This document shows positions 1-5,304 of a stretch of DNA of 6,255 bases, piece by piece; position 1 is the stretch's first letter; every line of letters begins with the position of its first letter. Where the stretch lies: the NCBI GenBank assembly GCA_029262935.1, contig JAJCYK010000181.1:1-6255 (forward strand), given 5' to 3'. Under the pieces are notes generated by a model, which was not told the DNA's origin, did not search any database, and saw nothing but the letters and a program-made list of their open reading frames with translations. The stretch comes from Cytophagales bacterium. GTDB lineage: Bacteria; Bacteroidota; Bacteroidia; Cytophagales; Cyclobacteriaceae. The position numbers were made by a program, and so were the translations under genes.

Positions 1-1206
1 CATATAAACCTTAAGAAATCCATCGAACTTTATTACTTCCCCCTGTGCAGTTAAATTTTGATCTGTAGTAGAAATAGTAATGGTGGCTATTGTTTTCTCT
101 ATCTGGGCATCGGACATTTGGGAAGCAATGGCTCTTTTCCAAATGAGTTCATACAACCTGATTTCATTTCTTTCCGTACCCAGGCTGCTTTCTGCGAAGT
201 TCGTAGGTCTAATGGCCTCATGCGCCTCTTGTGCGGATTGCGATTTGGTCTTAAATACCCGATTTTGTAAATATTCTTGGCCGTAATTGCCAACAATTTG
301 GCTACTGGCTCCTTTTACAGCTTCTTGACTTAAGTTCACACTATCCGTTCTCATATAGGAGATGAAACCGTTTTCATAAAGCCGTTGTGCTAAGGTCATG
401 GTTTGCGCTACTGAGTAACCCAACTTTCTACTAGCTTCTTGCTGCAGGGTAGAGGTAGTAAATGGGGGGGCAGGGGATCGTTTCGCAGGCTTCTTTTCCA
501 AGTTGGAAATTGAAAATTCTGCGTTGATACATTTTGTTAAGAATGCTGTTGCTTCTTCTTCTGTGCTGAATTTAGTACCAAGCTCTGCTTGTAGGACTTT
601 ACCTTGTCCAACATCAAACTCTGCTACTATCTTATAACTTACCTTGGGAGTATGCTTATCGATTTCACGCTCCCGTTCTACCACCAGACGTACCGCTACG
701 GATTGAACTCGACCAGCTGAAAGGCCCGTCTTTATTTTTTTCCACAAAATTGGGCTAAGCTCAAAACCCACTAAGCGATCCAAAATACGTCGTGCTTGTT
801 GCGCGTTAACTAGATCAAGATCTATCCCTCGGGGGTTTTGAATGGCATTTAATATGGCATTTTTTGTTATTTCTCGAAAGACTATCCGTCGGGTGTTTTC
901 GTCATTCAATTCCAACGCCTCCTTAAGATGCCAGGAAATAGCTTCCCCCTCACGGTCATCATCACTAGCTAGATAGATCAGGTCTGCTTTTTTGGCTAAA
1001 CCTTTTAAAGTCTTGATGACAGCAACTTTGTCCTTACTTATTTCATAAGTGGGTTTAAAGTTATTGTCCTTATCAATAGCATTATCGCCTTTCGGAAGAT
1101 CTCTAACATGACCGTAACTAGACGCTACAGTATAATCCGCTCCGAGGTATTTTTCTATGGTTTTAGCTTTAGCCGGTGACTCAACAATTACCAAATTTTT
1201 GGCCAT
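1..1206 (-). CDS. topA: DNA topoisomerase I (type IA), N-terminal 402 residues, cut by window edge
   Basis: Type IA topoisomerase that relaxes negatively supercoiled DNA by cutting one strand through a 5'-phosphotyrosine link. The frame is open from ATG at 1206 to the left edge with no stop; roughly half the usual Bacteroidota length is present. The TOPRIM domain starts with VIVESPAKAK (Glu9, Lys13) and carries the metal-binding DDDREGE motif (Asp82, Asp84, Glu86, equivalent to E. coli D111/D113/E115). Residues 163–173 form the conserved SAGRVQSVAVR segment. The active-site block is GFISYMRTDSVNLS, with catalytic Tyr284 and Arg286 (E. coli Y319/R321). QEAHEAIRP at 326–334 is the conserved His-containing helix. 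All catalytic residues are present and the frame is intact. The missing part would contain the rest of the gate domains and any C-terminal DNA-binding domains. It is transcribed divergently from the SixA gene. Confidence 0.97.
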   Translation of the reverse strand, partial: MAKNLVIVESPAKAKTIEKYLGADYTVASSYGHVRDLPKGDNAIDKDNNFKPTYEISKDKVAVIKTLKGLAKKADLIYLASDDDREGEAISWHLKEALELNDENTRRIVFREITKNAILNAIQNPRGIDLDLVNAQQARRILDRLVGFELSPILWKKIKTGLSAGRVQSVAVRLVVEREREIDKHTPKVSYKIVAEFDVGQGKVLQAELGTKFSTEEEATAFLTKCINAEFSISNLEKKPAKRSPAPPFTTSTLQQEASRKLGYSVAQTMTLAQRLYENGFISYMRTDSVNLSQEAVKGASSQIVGNYGQEYLQNRVFKTKSQSAQEAHEAIRPTNFAESSLGTERNEIRLYELIWKRAIASQMSDAQIEKTIATITISTTDQNLTAQGEVIKFDGFLKVYM

Positions 1207-1236
1207 TTCAGGTACATTTCAGAATTTGCAAAAAAC

Positions 1237-1269
1237 CAAATATCATTAAAATTTTCCTAAAAAAACAAA
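1237..1269 (-). promoter_or_regulatory. candidate topA promoter (Bacteroidota -33/-7 type)
   Basis: Read on the minus strand, TTTG (1269–1266) is followed after 21 bp by GATATTTG (1244–1237), seven of eight matches to TAnnTTTG. The spacing fits the Bacteroidota housekeeping sigma factor. Transcription would start near 1230, giving a leader of about 24 nt before the topA ATG at 1206. The region is A/T-rich, so a chance match is possible. Confidence 0.4.
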
Positions 1270-1345
1270 TAGGCAGAATTTAATCACGGCAAATAATTAC
1301 TTTTATGCCCATGAATCACTTCAACACTTTTAGTTCGGTTTTAGC

Positions 1346-1840
1346 ATGAAAAAACTTATTCTAGTTCGCCACGCCCATACTGAGAATTCCAGCGATACAG
1401 GTAAAGACATCGATCGGAAGTTAACCTCCGAGGGTATGAAAAACGCATCATTGGTAGGCAAATATCTTAAAGATGAAGACATCAAGCCTCAGGCCCTGGT
1501 GTGCAGTAATGCCCAAAGAGCCCTGCTTACAGCAGAGTTGGTGGCCTCACAGTTGAAATTTGAGCTAGACAACATCGAGGTAATAGAAGACCTGTACGAA
1601 ATTAGTGTACGAGGTTTTTTCGATTTGTTATCCCGTATGGACAACTCCTGGCAAACCTTGTTAATCGTGGCGCATAATCCTGCAATAACCTACTTAGCAG
1701 ATTACTTGTGTGACCACGAAATTAACGGTATGAGCCCCGCTTCAATCGTACAAATAAATTTTGAAATTGATTCATGGAGTGGGTTAGTAAAAGGTCAGGG
1801 AGAATTTATTGGATACTATGATTTTCCTAGCAACTATTAA
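1346..1840 (+). CDS. sixA: SixA-type histidine phosphatase (phosphoglycerate mutase-like superfamily)
   Basis: Small single-domain phosphatase of the histidine phosphatase superfamily, 164 residues against about 161 for E. coli SixA, which removes phosphate from phosphohistidine in HPt domains and PTS components. The catalytic set is visible: Arg8-His9 in LVRHAHTE (His9 is the phospho-acceptor; the family's RHG reads RHA here), Arg58 in SNAQRALLTAE, the acidic residue Glu85 in DLYEIS, and the second His110 in LIVAHNP. There is no signal peptide, so it should be cytoplasmic. The ATG directly before KKLILVRH is the natural start; no clear ribosome binding site precedes it. A weak -7-like TACTTTTA lies at 1298–1305 without a matching -33. 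Its stop overlaps the stop of the convergent phosphatase gene by four bases. The physiological substrate in this organism cannot be read from sequence, and general phosphoesterase activity is the main alternative. Confidence 0.88.
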   Translation: MKKLILVRHAHTENSSDTGKDIDRKLTSEGMKNASLVGKYLKDEDIKPQALVCSNAQRALLTAELVASQLKFELDNIEVIEDLYEISVRGFFDLLSRMDNSWQTLLIVAHNPAITYLADYLCDHEINGMSPASIVQINFEIDSWSGLVKGQGEFIGYYDFPSNY

Positions 1841-3039
1841 TTACACTTAATACCCAAGACCAAGATATCATCAGTTTGCTCGATATCGCCTTGCCAATCA
1901 ACCAAGGCTTCTTCCAACAGGGACCCCTGATTTTCCAAAGGCGTCTGGTGAATTGAGGTCAACAAAGCTTTAAACTTTTTCTTCATGAATTTCTTATTAG
2001 GGTTTTCACCAAATTGGTCGGCAAACCCATCTGAGGACAGATAAAATAAGTCATCCGCATGATACGCAATGGATTGTTGCTGAAAGGCCTTTTGCTCGTT
2101 GTTTCTCACCTCACCAATGGTATGTCGATCACCCTTTATTTCCTCAATGGTTCCATCGTGGATAACATACAGGTTGCTTCGAGCCCCTGCAAAGGTCAGC
2201 ATACGATCGGATTTATCAATCTTACATATGGCGATGTCCATTCCATGATTGCTGATATCAACTTGTTTGTCCCGTAGTGTTTGGCGTAACTTAAGGTCAA
2301 GTTGTTCTAAAATCTTTGCGGGGTTTGTTTCGTGATTCTCAACTACGATTTGGTTCAGCAAGGAGTTGCCAATAACAGTCATAAAAGCACCCGCAACTCC
2401 GTGCCCCGTACAATCAACCGTAGCTAGGATATCATAGCCATTTAATTTGCTATGCCAATAAAAGTCGCCGCTTACGATATCCTTTGGTTTGTAGAAAATG
2501 AAAGATTGAGGAAAACTTCTAGCAATGGACTCGCGGTCCAAAATAGCATCTTGAACACTTTGAGCATAATGTATGCTTTCAGTAATCTCCTGATTTTTAC
2601 TGGCCAATAAGGCTCTGGTTTTTTGGCTACTTTGATTTTTAAGATAATAGAAGATTGCCACGCTAAAAAGGATAGCAGCTCCAAATACAATGGTCAAAAT
2701 ACTATAGCGGTTGTTCTTAAGTTGAAGTTGTTGAATTCGGGTTTCCTTCTTTAACAACTCAATTTCCCGTTCGCGTTGCTCAAGTTCATAGGACCTTTCA
2801 AGGTCAGATATTTTTCTATTGCTTTCTTCGTTGTAGATACTGTCCTTTACTAATCCATGAAGCAGTAGGTAATCTTTGGCCAGGTACCATTCCTTTTTAT
2901 TAAAATAGACATCACTAAGCGCTTTGTAAATTCCCATGATCAAAGGTTTGGAATTTATGGTTTGAGCAATTTCCAAAGCGTCCACATTATGATTAACAGC
3001 TCTATCATGTTGTTGCAAGTAATCGTACGTGACCCCCAT
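1837..3039 (-). CDS. C-terminal part of the interrupted gene: TPR, coiled coil, membrane helix and SpoIIE-family PP2C phosphatase domain
   Basis: The longest frame after the amber that starts with ATG is 400 residues, but this ATG encodes the Met of a TPR motif (LNNMG, matching LNNIG in earlier repeats), so it is unlikely to be a native start. Residues 1–65 hold the last TPRs, 71–108 a charged coiled coil (EQREREIELLKKETR), and 113–133 one membrane helix. The phosphatase domain opens with the Bacteroidota signature ESIHYAQSVQDAI (154–166). Metal ligands are intact: Asp192 in VSGDFYW, Asp209 in VDCTGHG, Asp337 in LSSDGFADQ, and Asp390/Asp391 in QTDDILVLGI. Add 235 for full-length numbering. 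The catalytic domain shows no decay. Expression as a separate protein would require readthrough or internal re-initiation, for which I see no ribosome binding site. Confidence 0.7.
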   Translation of the reverse strand: MGVTYDYLQQHDRAVNHNVDALEIAQTINSKPLIMGIYKALSDVYFNKKEWYLAKDYLLLHGLVKDSIYNEESNRKISDLERSYELEQREREIELLKKETRIQQLQLKNNRYSILTIVFGAAILFSVAIFYYLKNQSSQKTRALLASKNQEITESIHYAQSVQDAILDRESIARSFPQSFIFYKPKDIVSGDFYWHSKLNGYDILATVDCTGHGVAGAFMTVIGNSLLNQIVVENHETNPAKILEQLDLKLRQTLRDKQVDISNHGMDIAICKIDKSDRMLTFAGARSNLYVIHDGTIEEIKGDRHTIGEVRNNEQKAFQQQSIAYHADDLFYLSSDGFADQFGENPNKKFMKKKFKALLTSIHQTPLENQGSLLEEALVDWQGDIEQTDDILVLGIKCN

Positions 3040-3111
3040 GTTGTTCAGGGCCTGAGCCTGACCAGCTAAGTTTTCGTTAGCTACTTCTATAGCTAAGGAT
3101 CTATCATAATA

Positions 3112-3114
3112 CTA
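3112..3114 (-). other. in-frame amber stop (TAG) inside the TPR array
   Basis: Minus-strand context is GCC TTG TAG TAT TAT GAT. In the 40-residue repeat register codon 211 aligns with Glu91, Asp131 and Asp171, all acidic, so GAG to TAG is the simplest single-base origin. The nearest downstream ATG is out of frame (ATG ATA GAT CCT TAG) and yields only four residues. Confidence 0.85.
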
Positions 3115-3744
3115 CAAGGCACTGTCATAGGAGCCGTTTCTGAAATAAACATTGCCTATGTTGGTATGTGGATCAAAGGCTTGATACTGATCCGTCAAAC
3201 GGTCATACAGTACCATAGATTCCTGGTAGTAGTCCATGGCCAGTTTGTCTTCATTTCTGGCAAGATGTATGTTGCCAATGTTGTTGAGTGATCCAATGAT
3301 CCTGCTGGTGTCTTGCAGGGATTCAACAATTTTATGGGACCTTAAAAAATAGTCTAGGGCCTTGTTATAATTTCTTTTAGAAGAGTATATGGTGCCAATG
3401 TTGTTTAAGGTAACCGCTAACCCATCCGGATTGCTTATGGCCTGATGTATACGCCAAGATTGAAAGAAATATTCCAACGCTTTATCCAAATTTCCAATGC
3501 TGTTTTGGATGACGCCGATATTATTAAGGGCATAGGCAATGCCCTTATCATAGTTGATAGATTCAGCAAGGCTTAAGGCCTCTTTGCTGTATTCCAATGC
3601 TTGGATGGGGTCGTTCTTAACAGATCGCTTAAAAAGAGCGTTAAGTTCGTCTACCTTTGCATGATCACCTTGTGGTGCTACCTTTGTGCTTGGATCATCG
3701 GAAGTTTGCCAAACAAATGCCAGTAGCAATACCCATAACTTCAT
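3112..3744 (-). CDS. N-terminal part of the interrupted gene: signal sequence plus TPRs, ending at the amber
   Basis: If the amber is obeyed, this 210-residue protein is made. It begins with a short hydrophobic stretch after Lys2 (residues 3–12, LWVLLLAFVW), likely a signal peptide or anchor without an obvious AxA cleavage site. TPRs follow in a strict 40-residue register: LNNIG at 73, 113 and 153, and HTNIG at 193. Each unit ends in a KAL-E/D-YF type second helix (KALEYFF 88–94, KALDYFL 128–134, KLAMDYY 167–173). The last unit stops at DSAL, mid-helix, so the product would end with an incomplete TPR. The start is fixed because an in-frame TAA lies at 3759–3757, five codons upstream of the ATG. 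No convincing promoter was found in the divergent spacer for this strand. Confidence 0.75.
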   Translation of the reverse strand: MKLWVLLLAFVWQTSDDPSTKVAPQGDHAKVDELNALFKRSVKNDPIQALEYSKEALSLAESINYDKGIAYALNNIGVIQNSIGNLDKALEYFFQSWRIHQAISNPDGLAVTLNNIGTIYSSKRNYNKALDYFLRSHKIVESLQDTSRIIGSLNNIGNIHLARNEDKLAMDYYQESMVLYDRLTDQYQAFDPHTNIGNVYFRNGSYDSAL

Positions 3745-3831
3745 ACCCGTTGTATTTTAGGGTTTACTGAAATTAAAAATACCATCTTATCTATTAAGTT
3801 GCTTTGTACCTAAGTTTTAAAGTTACCGACG

Positions 3832-3839
3832 TAAGTTTG
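3832..3839 (+). promoter_or_regulatory. candidate -7 element for the 163-residue lipoprotein gene
   Basis: TAAGTTTG is a perfect match to the Bacteroidota -7 consensus TAnnTTTG and lies 94 bp before the ATG at 3934. No TTTG is correctly spaced upstream; the nearest, 3803–3806, leaves a 25-bp spacer, which is long. A related TAAGTTTT occurs at 3811–3818. Transcription would begin near 3846. Confidence 0.3.
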
Positions 3840-3850
3840 AATGGAAACTT
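3833..3850. repeat. short inverted repeat overlapping the candidate -7 element
   Basis: AAGTTT and AAACTT (6-bp perfect arms, 6-nt centre GAATGG) form a dyad that covers most of the TAAGTTTG element, a position typical for an operator. The arms are short and A/T-rich, so it may be chance. Confidence 0.25.
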
Positions 3851-3933
3851 CAATCGACAATGGACTAAAAAGCTCTGTTTGATTCCAACCAAGTCTTAAA
3901 TTTTCGGGTCATACTGGAAAGAAAGAACGATAT

Positions 3934-4425
3934 ATGGCTATCCTTAGGAAATACTGGTTGTGGTCAATAGTAATGATGTTTCTAAATGGTTGTGGAGAAT
4001 CGCCTCTTGATATAGAAAATGTTACCGCTGGAGATGCTATAATATTTGGCCATTTCTACGGTGAGTGTCTAGGAGAAGGGTGCATTGAAATCTATCAACT
4101 TACCGAAACCGTGTTGTCTGAAGATATTTTGGATCAATATCCTAGATCCGATCAACCCTATGAGGGTAACTTTGTAATGTTGTCAGAAAAGCAATTCAGC
4201 ACGGCAGTGGGGTTAAGAGATCGTATTCCTGGCAAACTGCTTCTCAACGGGGAAACTGTTATTGGCAGTCCAGATGCTGGTGATTGGGGGGGCATTTATT
4301 TTGAGATTAAAGTCGGATCTGAACGGAGGTTTTGGCTAATAGATCAGATAGATGATCACATACCAGATTACCTGGTACCTTTCAAAAATGAAATCAACGA
4401 GGTAATCAAAAGCATAAACAGCTAA
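3934..4425 (+). CDS. small lipoprotein of unknown function with a CX4C pair
   Basis: A 163-residue protein with a lipoprotein signal: basic Arg5-Lys6, hydrophobic core 8–17 and lipobox LNGC with Cys20 as the lipidation site, so it should be anchored to a membrane facing the periplasm. I do not recognise a named family. The most distinctive stretch is HFYGECLGEGCIEIY (40–54), where Cys45 and Cys50 could form a disulfide or bind metal; the rest looks like a compact beta-rich domain followed by a C-terminal helix (150–161). The start before AILRKYW gives the correct n-region; starting at Met14 or Met15 would destroy the signal. A purine-rich GGAAAGAAAG lies 14 nt upstream of the ATG. It is read divergently from the TPR–SpoIIE gene across 189 bp and ends two bases from the convergent VOC gene. 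Confidence 0.8.
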   Translation: MAILRKYWLWSIVMMFLNGCGESPLDIENVTAGDAIIFGHFYGECLGEGCIEIYQLTETVLSEDILDQYPRSDQPYEGNFVMLSEKQFSTAVGLRDRIPGKLLLNGETVIGSPDAGDWGGIYFEIKVGSERRFWLIDQIDDHIPDYLVPFKNEINEVIKSINS

Positions 4426-4427
4426 TT

Positions 4428-4799
4428 CTAGACACTTTCAAAGAACGTAAGACCAATCCGATTGGGATCAAAGAAAGCAAATTCTAATGTTCCCCATGGA
4501 GTCTTCCTAAGTTCGAGATTTGCCTCAACCAGATTCTTTTGCTTAAAGTCACCCAGTAGTTTACCCACCTGTTGTACCTGAAATTTAATATGCGGTGTGA
4601 ACTGATCCTCAATATCATCAAAGTGCTGCAAATGTACGCATAGGTTGTCTCTACGCATGACCACATAGTTTATGGGTTCTTCACCATAGCGGGTGGAGTC
4701 ATAAATAGCCAGAAAGCCCATTCTTTCCCAAAAGCGAATGGTTGATGGCATATCAATAGCCGGGATCACAGGATTTACTTGAAGAATTTTGGCAGGCAC
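4428..4799 (-). CDS. VOC-superfamily (glyoxalase/bleomycin-resistance fold) protein
   Basis: A 123-residue single-module vicinal oxygen chelate protein. The N-terminal strand and helix NPVIPAIDMPSTIRFWERMGF (9–29) and the C-terminal strand pair TPWGTLEFAFFDPNRIGLTFFE (100–121) are the classic paired halves; the module usually dimerises to form an active site or ligand pocket. His56 (VHLQ) and Glu106 (TLEF) are at plausible metal-ligand positions, but the substrate cannot be told and bleomycin-binding relatives lack metal. The start is GTG at 4799: the upstream frame back to the in-frame TAG (4835–4833) has no ATG, GTG or TTG, and the next ATG (Met17) would remove the first strand. It begins 16 bp after the RidA-family stop, on the same strand, implying co-transcription. 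The gene ends TAG AAT TAG, two amber codons one codon apart. Confidence 0.88.
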   Translation of the reverse strand: MPAKILQVNPVIPAIDMPSTIRFWERMGFLAIYDSTRYGEEPINYVVMRRDNLCVHLQHFDDIEDQFTPHIKFQVQQVGKLLGDFKQKNLVEANLELRKTPWGTLEFAFFDPNRIGLTFFESV

Positions 4800-4815
4800 G
4801 GTTGGTCGAATAAAG

Positions 4816-5265
4816 TTAGGTGTCGTGTAATTCTACTATCATATCCAATTGAATGGTCGCTCCATAGGGTAAATGAGCAGTTCCGGTGGCCGTTCGGGCA
4901 TGTTTTCCCCTTTCGCCCCAAAGTGCAATCAAAACTTCAGAGGCCCCATCCAACACTTGAGGTTGGCGATTAAACTTGGCACTAGAACGAATAAAGCCTT
5001 GGAGCTTCACTATACTTTTTATGTGATCCAGACTACCGAGATCTTGTTTAATAATGGCCAATAACAACAGTACGGTATCTCTAGCGGCCTCTTTGGCAGC
5101 TTCTTCACTAACGTGTTTGTCCACTTTACCCACTAAGGCACTTTTCCGTCCGGAGACATATAATAAGTTCCCTGATCTCTTGGTACCCAGGTAATTTGCT
5201 ACTGGATCGGGGGCCGGTGGCAAGGTTAAACCTAGACTTTCAAGCATTTCGGTGTGGGTACTCAT
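4816..5265 (-). CDS. RidA (YjgF/YER057c/UK114) family protein, longer ~150-residue subgroup
   Basis: A 149-residue RidA-fold protein. Classic RidA (about 128 residues) forms trimers and hydrolyses reactive enamine/imine intermediates from PLP enzymes. This one belongs to the longer subgroup that begins with LPPAPDPVANY (15–25) and GNLLYVSG (32–39) and continues with GFIRSS and the GASEVLIALWGERGKHAR block. Arg124 in HARTATG aligns with the catalytic Arg105 of RidA. The C-terminal acidic residue, usually Glu in the VEVEAIVE-type strand, appears as Asp141 in IQLDMIVE; function of this subgroup is poorly defined, so deaminase activity should not be assumed. No signal peptide, hence cytoplasmic. 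It sits 39 bp downstream of a lipoprotein gene and 16 bp upstream of the VOC gene. A perfect -7-like element lies just upstream, so it may have its own promoter. Confidence 0.9.
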   Translation of the reverse strand: MSTHTEMLESLGLTLPPAPDPVANYLGTKRSGNLLYVSGRKSALVGKVDKHVSEEAAKEAARDTVLLLLAIIKQDLGSLDHIKSIVKLQGFIRSSAKFNRQPQVLDGASEVLIALWGERGKHARTATGTAHLPYGATIQLDMIVELHDT

Positions 5266-5284
5266 ATTGAGTATTTAAATTACC

Positions 5285-5292
5285 CAAAAGTA
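5285..5292 (-). promoter_or_regulatory. candidate -7 element for the RidA–VOC pair
   Basis: On the minus strand TACTTTTG matches TAnnTTTG perfectly, 19 bp before the RidA ATG at 5265, giving a leader of roughly a dozen nucleotides. No TTTG lies at the expected -33 position, which would fall inside the end of the upstream lipoprotein gene. It suggests the pair can be transcribed separately from that gene. Confidence 0.35.
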
Positions 5293-5304
5293 AGATCAAT
5301 GCAA

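Larger units (their letters stand above)
1837..3744 (-). pseudogene. TPR–transmembrane–SpoIIE/PP2C phosphatase gene interrupted by one in-frame amber codon
   Basis: One continuous frame of 636 codons runs from ATG at 3744 to TAA at 1839–1837, with a single internal stop, TAG, at codon 211 (3114–3112). Without it the protein would have 635 residues: N-terminal signal, TPRs at about 45–290, coiled coil 306–343, membrane helix 348–368 and SpoIIE phosphatase domain about 395–635. This is a familiar Bacteroidota architecture of the RsbU/SpoIIE class, with TPRs likely periplasmic and phosphatase cytoplasmic, dephosphorylating a Ser/Thr-phosphoprotein such as an anti-anti-sigma factor. No RsbV/RsbW-like partner is in the window. 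The halves are in the same frame with no indel, and the 24 codons between the stop and the next in-frame ATG continue a TPR (YYDRSLAIEVANENLAG). I therefore read this as one gene with a nonsense codon rather than two genes. Recent inactivation, sequencing error and programmed readthrough cannot be separated here. Confidence 0.8.

Noticed and set aside
58..296. Short open frames on both strands inside topA
   Set aside because: They overlap the well-conserved topA frame, show no recognisable protein features and are shadows of it.
464..470. Run of seven G (C7 in topA sense), and a similar G7 at 4286–4292 in the lipoprotein gene, as phase-variation tracts
   Set aside because: Seven bases is short for slippage-driven switching, both frames are intact, and topA is normally essential.
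1298..1305. TACTTTTA as the SixA promoter
   Set aside because: Only the -7 half resembles the consensus and there is no TTTG at the proper distance; too weak to list as a feature.
2059..2690. Short frames of about 72 codons within the SpoIIE domain region
   Set aside because: They lie inside the conserved phosphatase frame and have no start context or motif of their own.
3037..3039. ATG at 3039 as the natural start of a separate phosphatase gene
   Set aside because: It encodes the Met of an LNNMG TPR motif, mid-repeat, without a signal sequence or ribosome binding site; the 24 codons upstream continue the same TPR.
3112..3114. Genome-wide TAG reassignment to an amino acid
   Set aside because: The VOC gene ends at a TAG at the expected length, followed by another TAG one codon later, which fits TAG as a normal stop.
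3841..3882. 13-codon frame METSIDNGLKSSV in the divergent spacer
   Set aside because: Its ATG abuts the candidate -7 element, so it would precede the expected transcript start, and it has no supporting feature.
4779..5064. Plus-strand frames opposite the RidA and VOC genes
   Set aside because: They are antisense to two well-recognised conserved genes and have no domain content.
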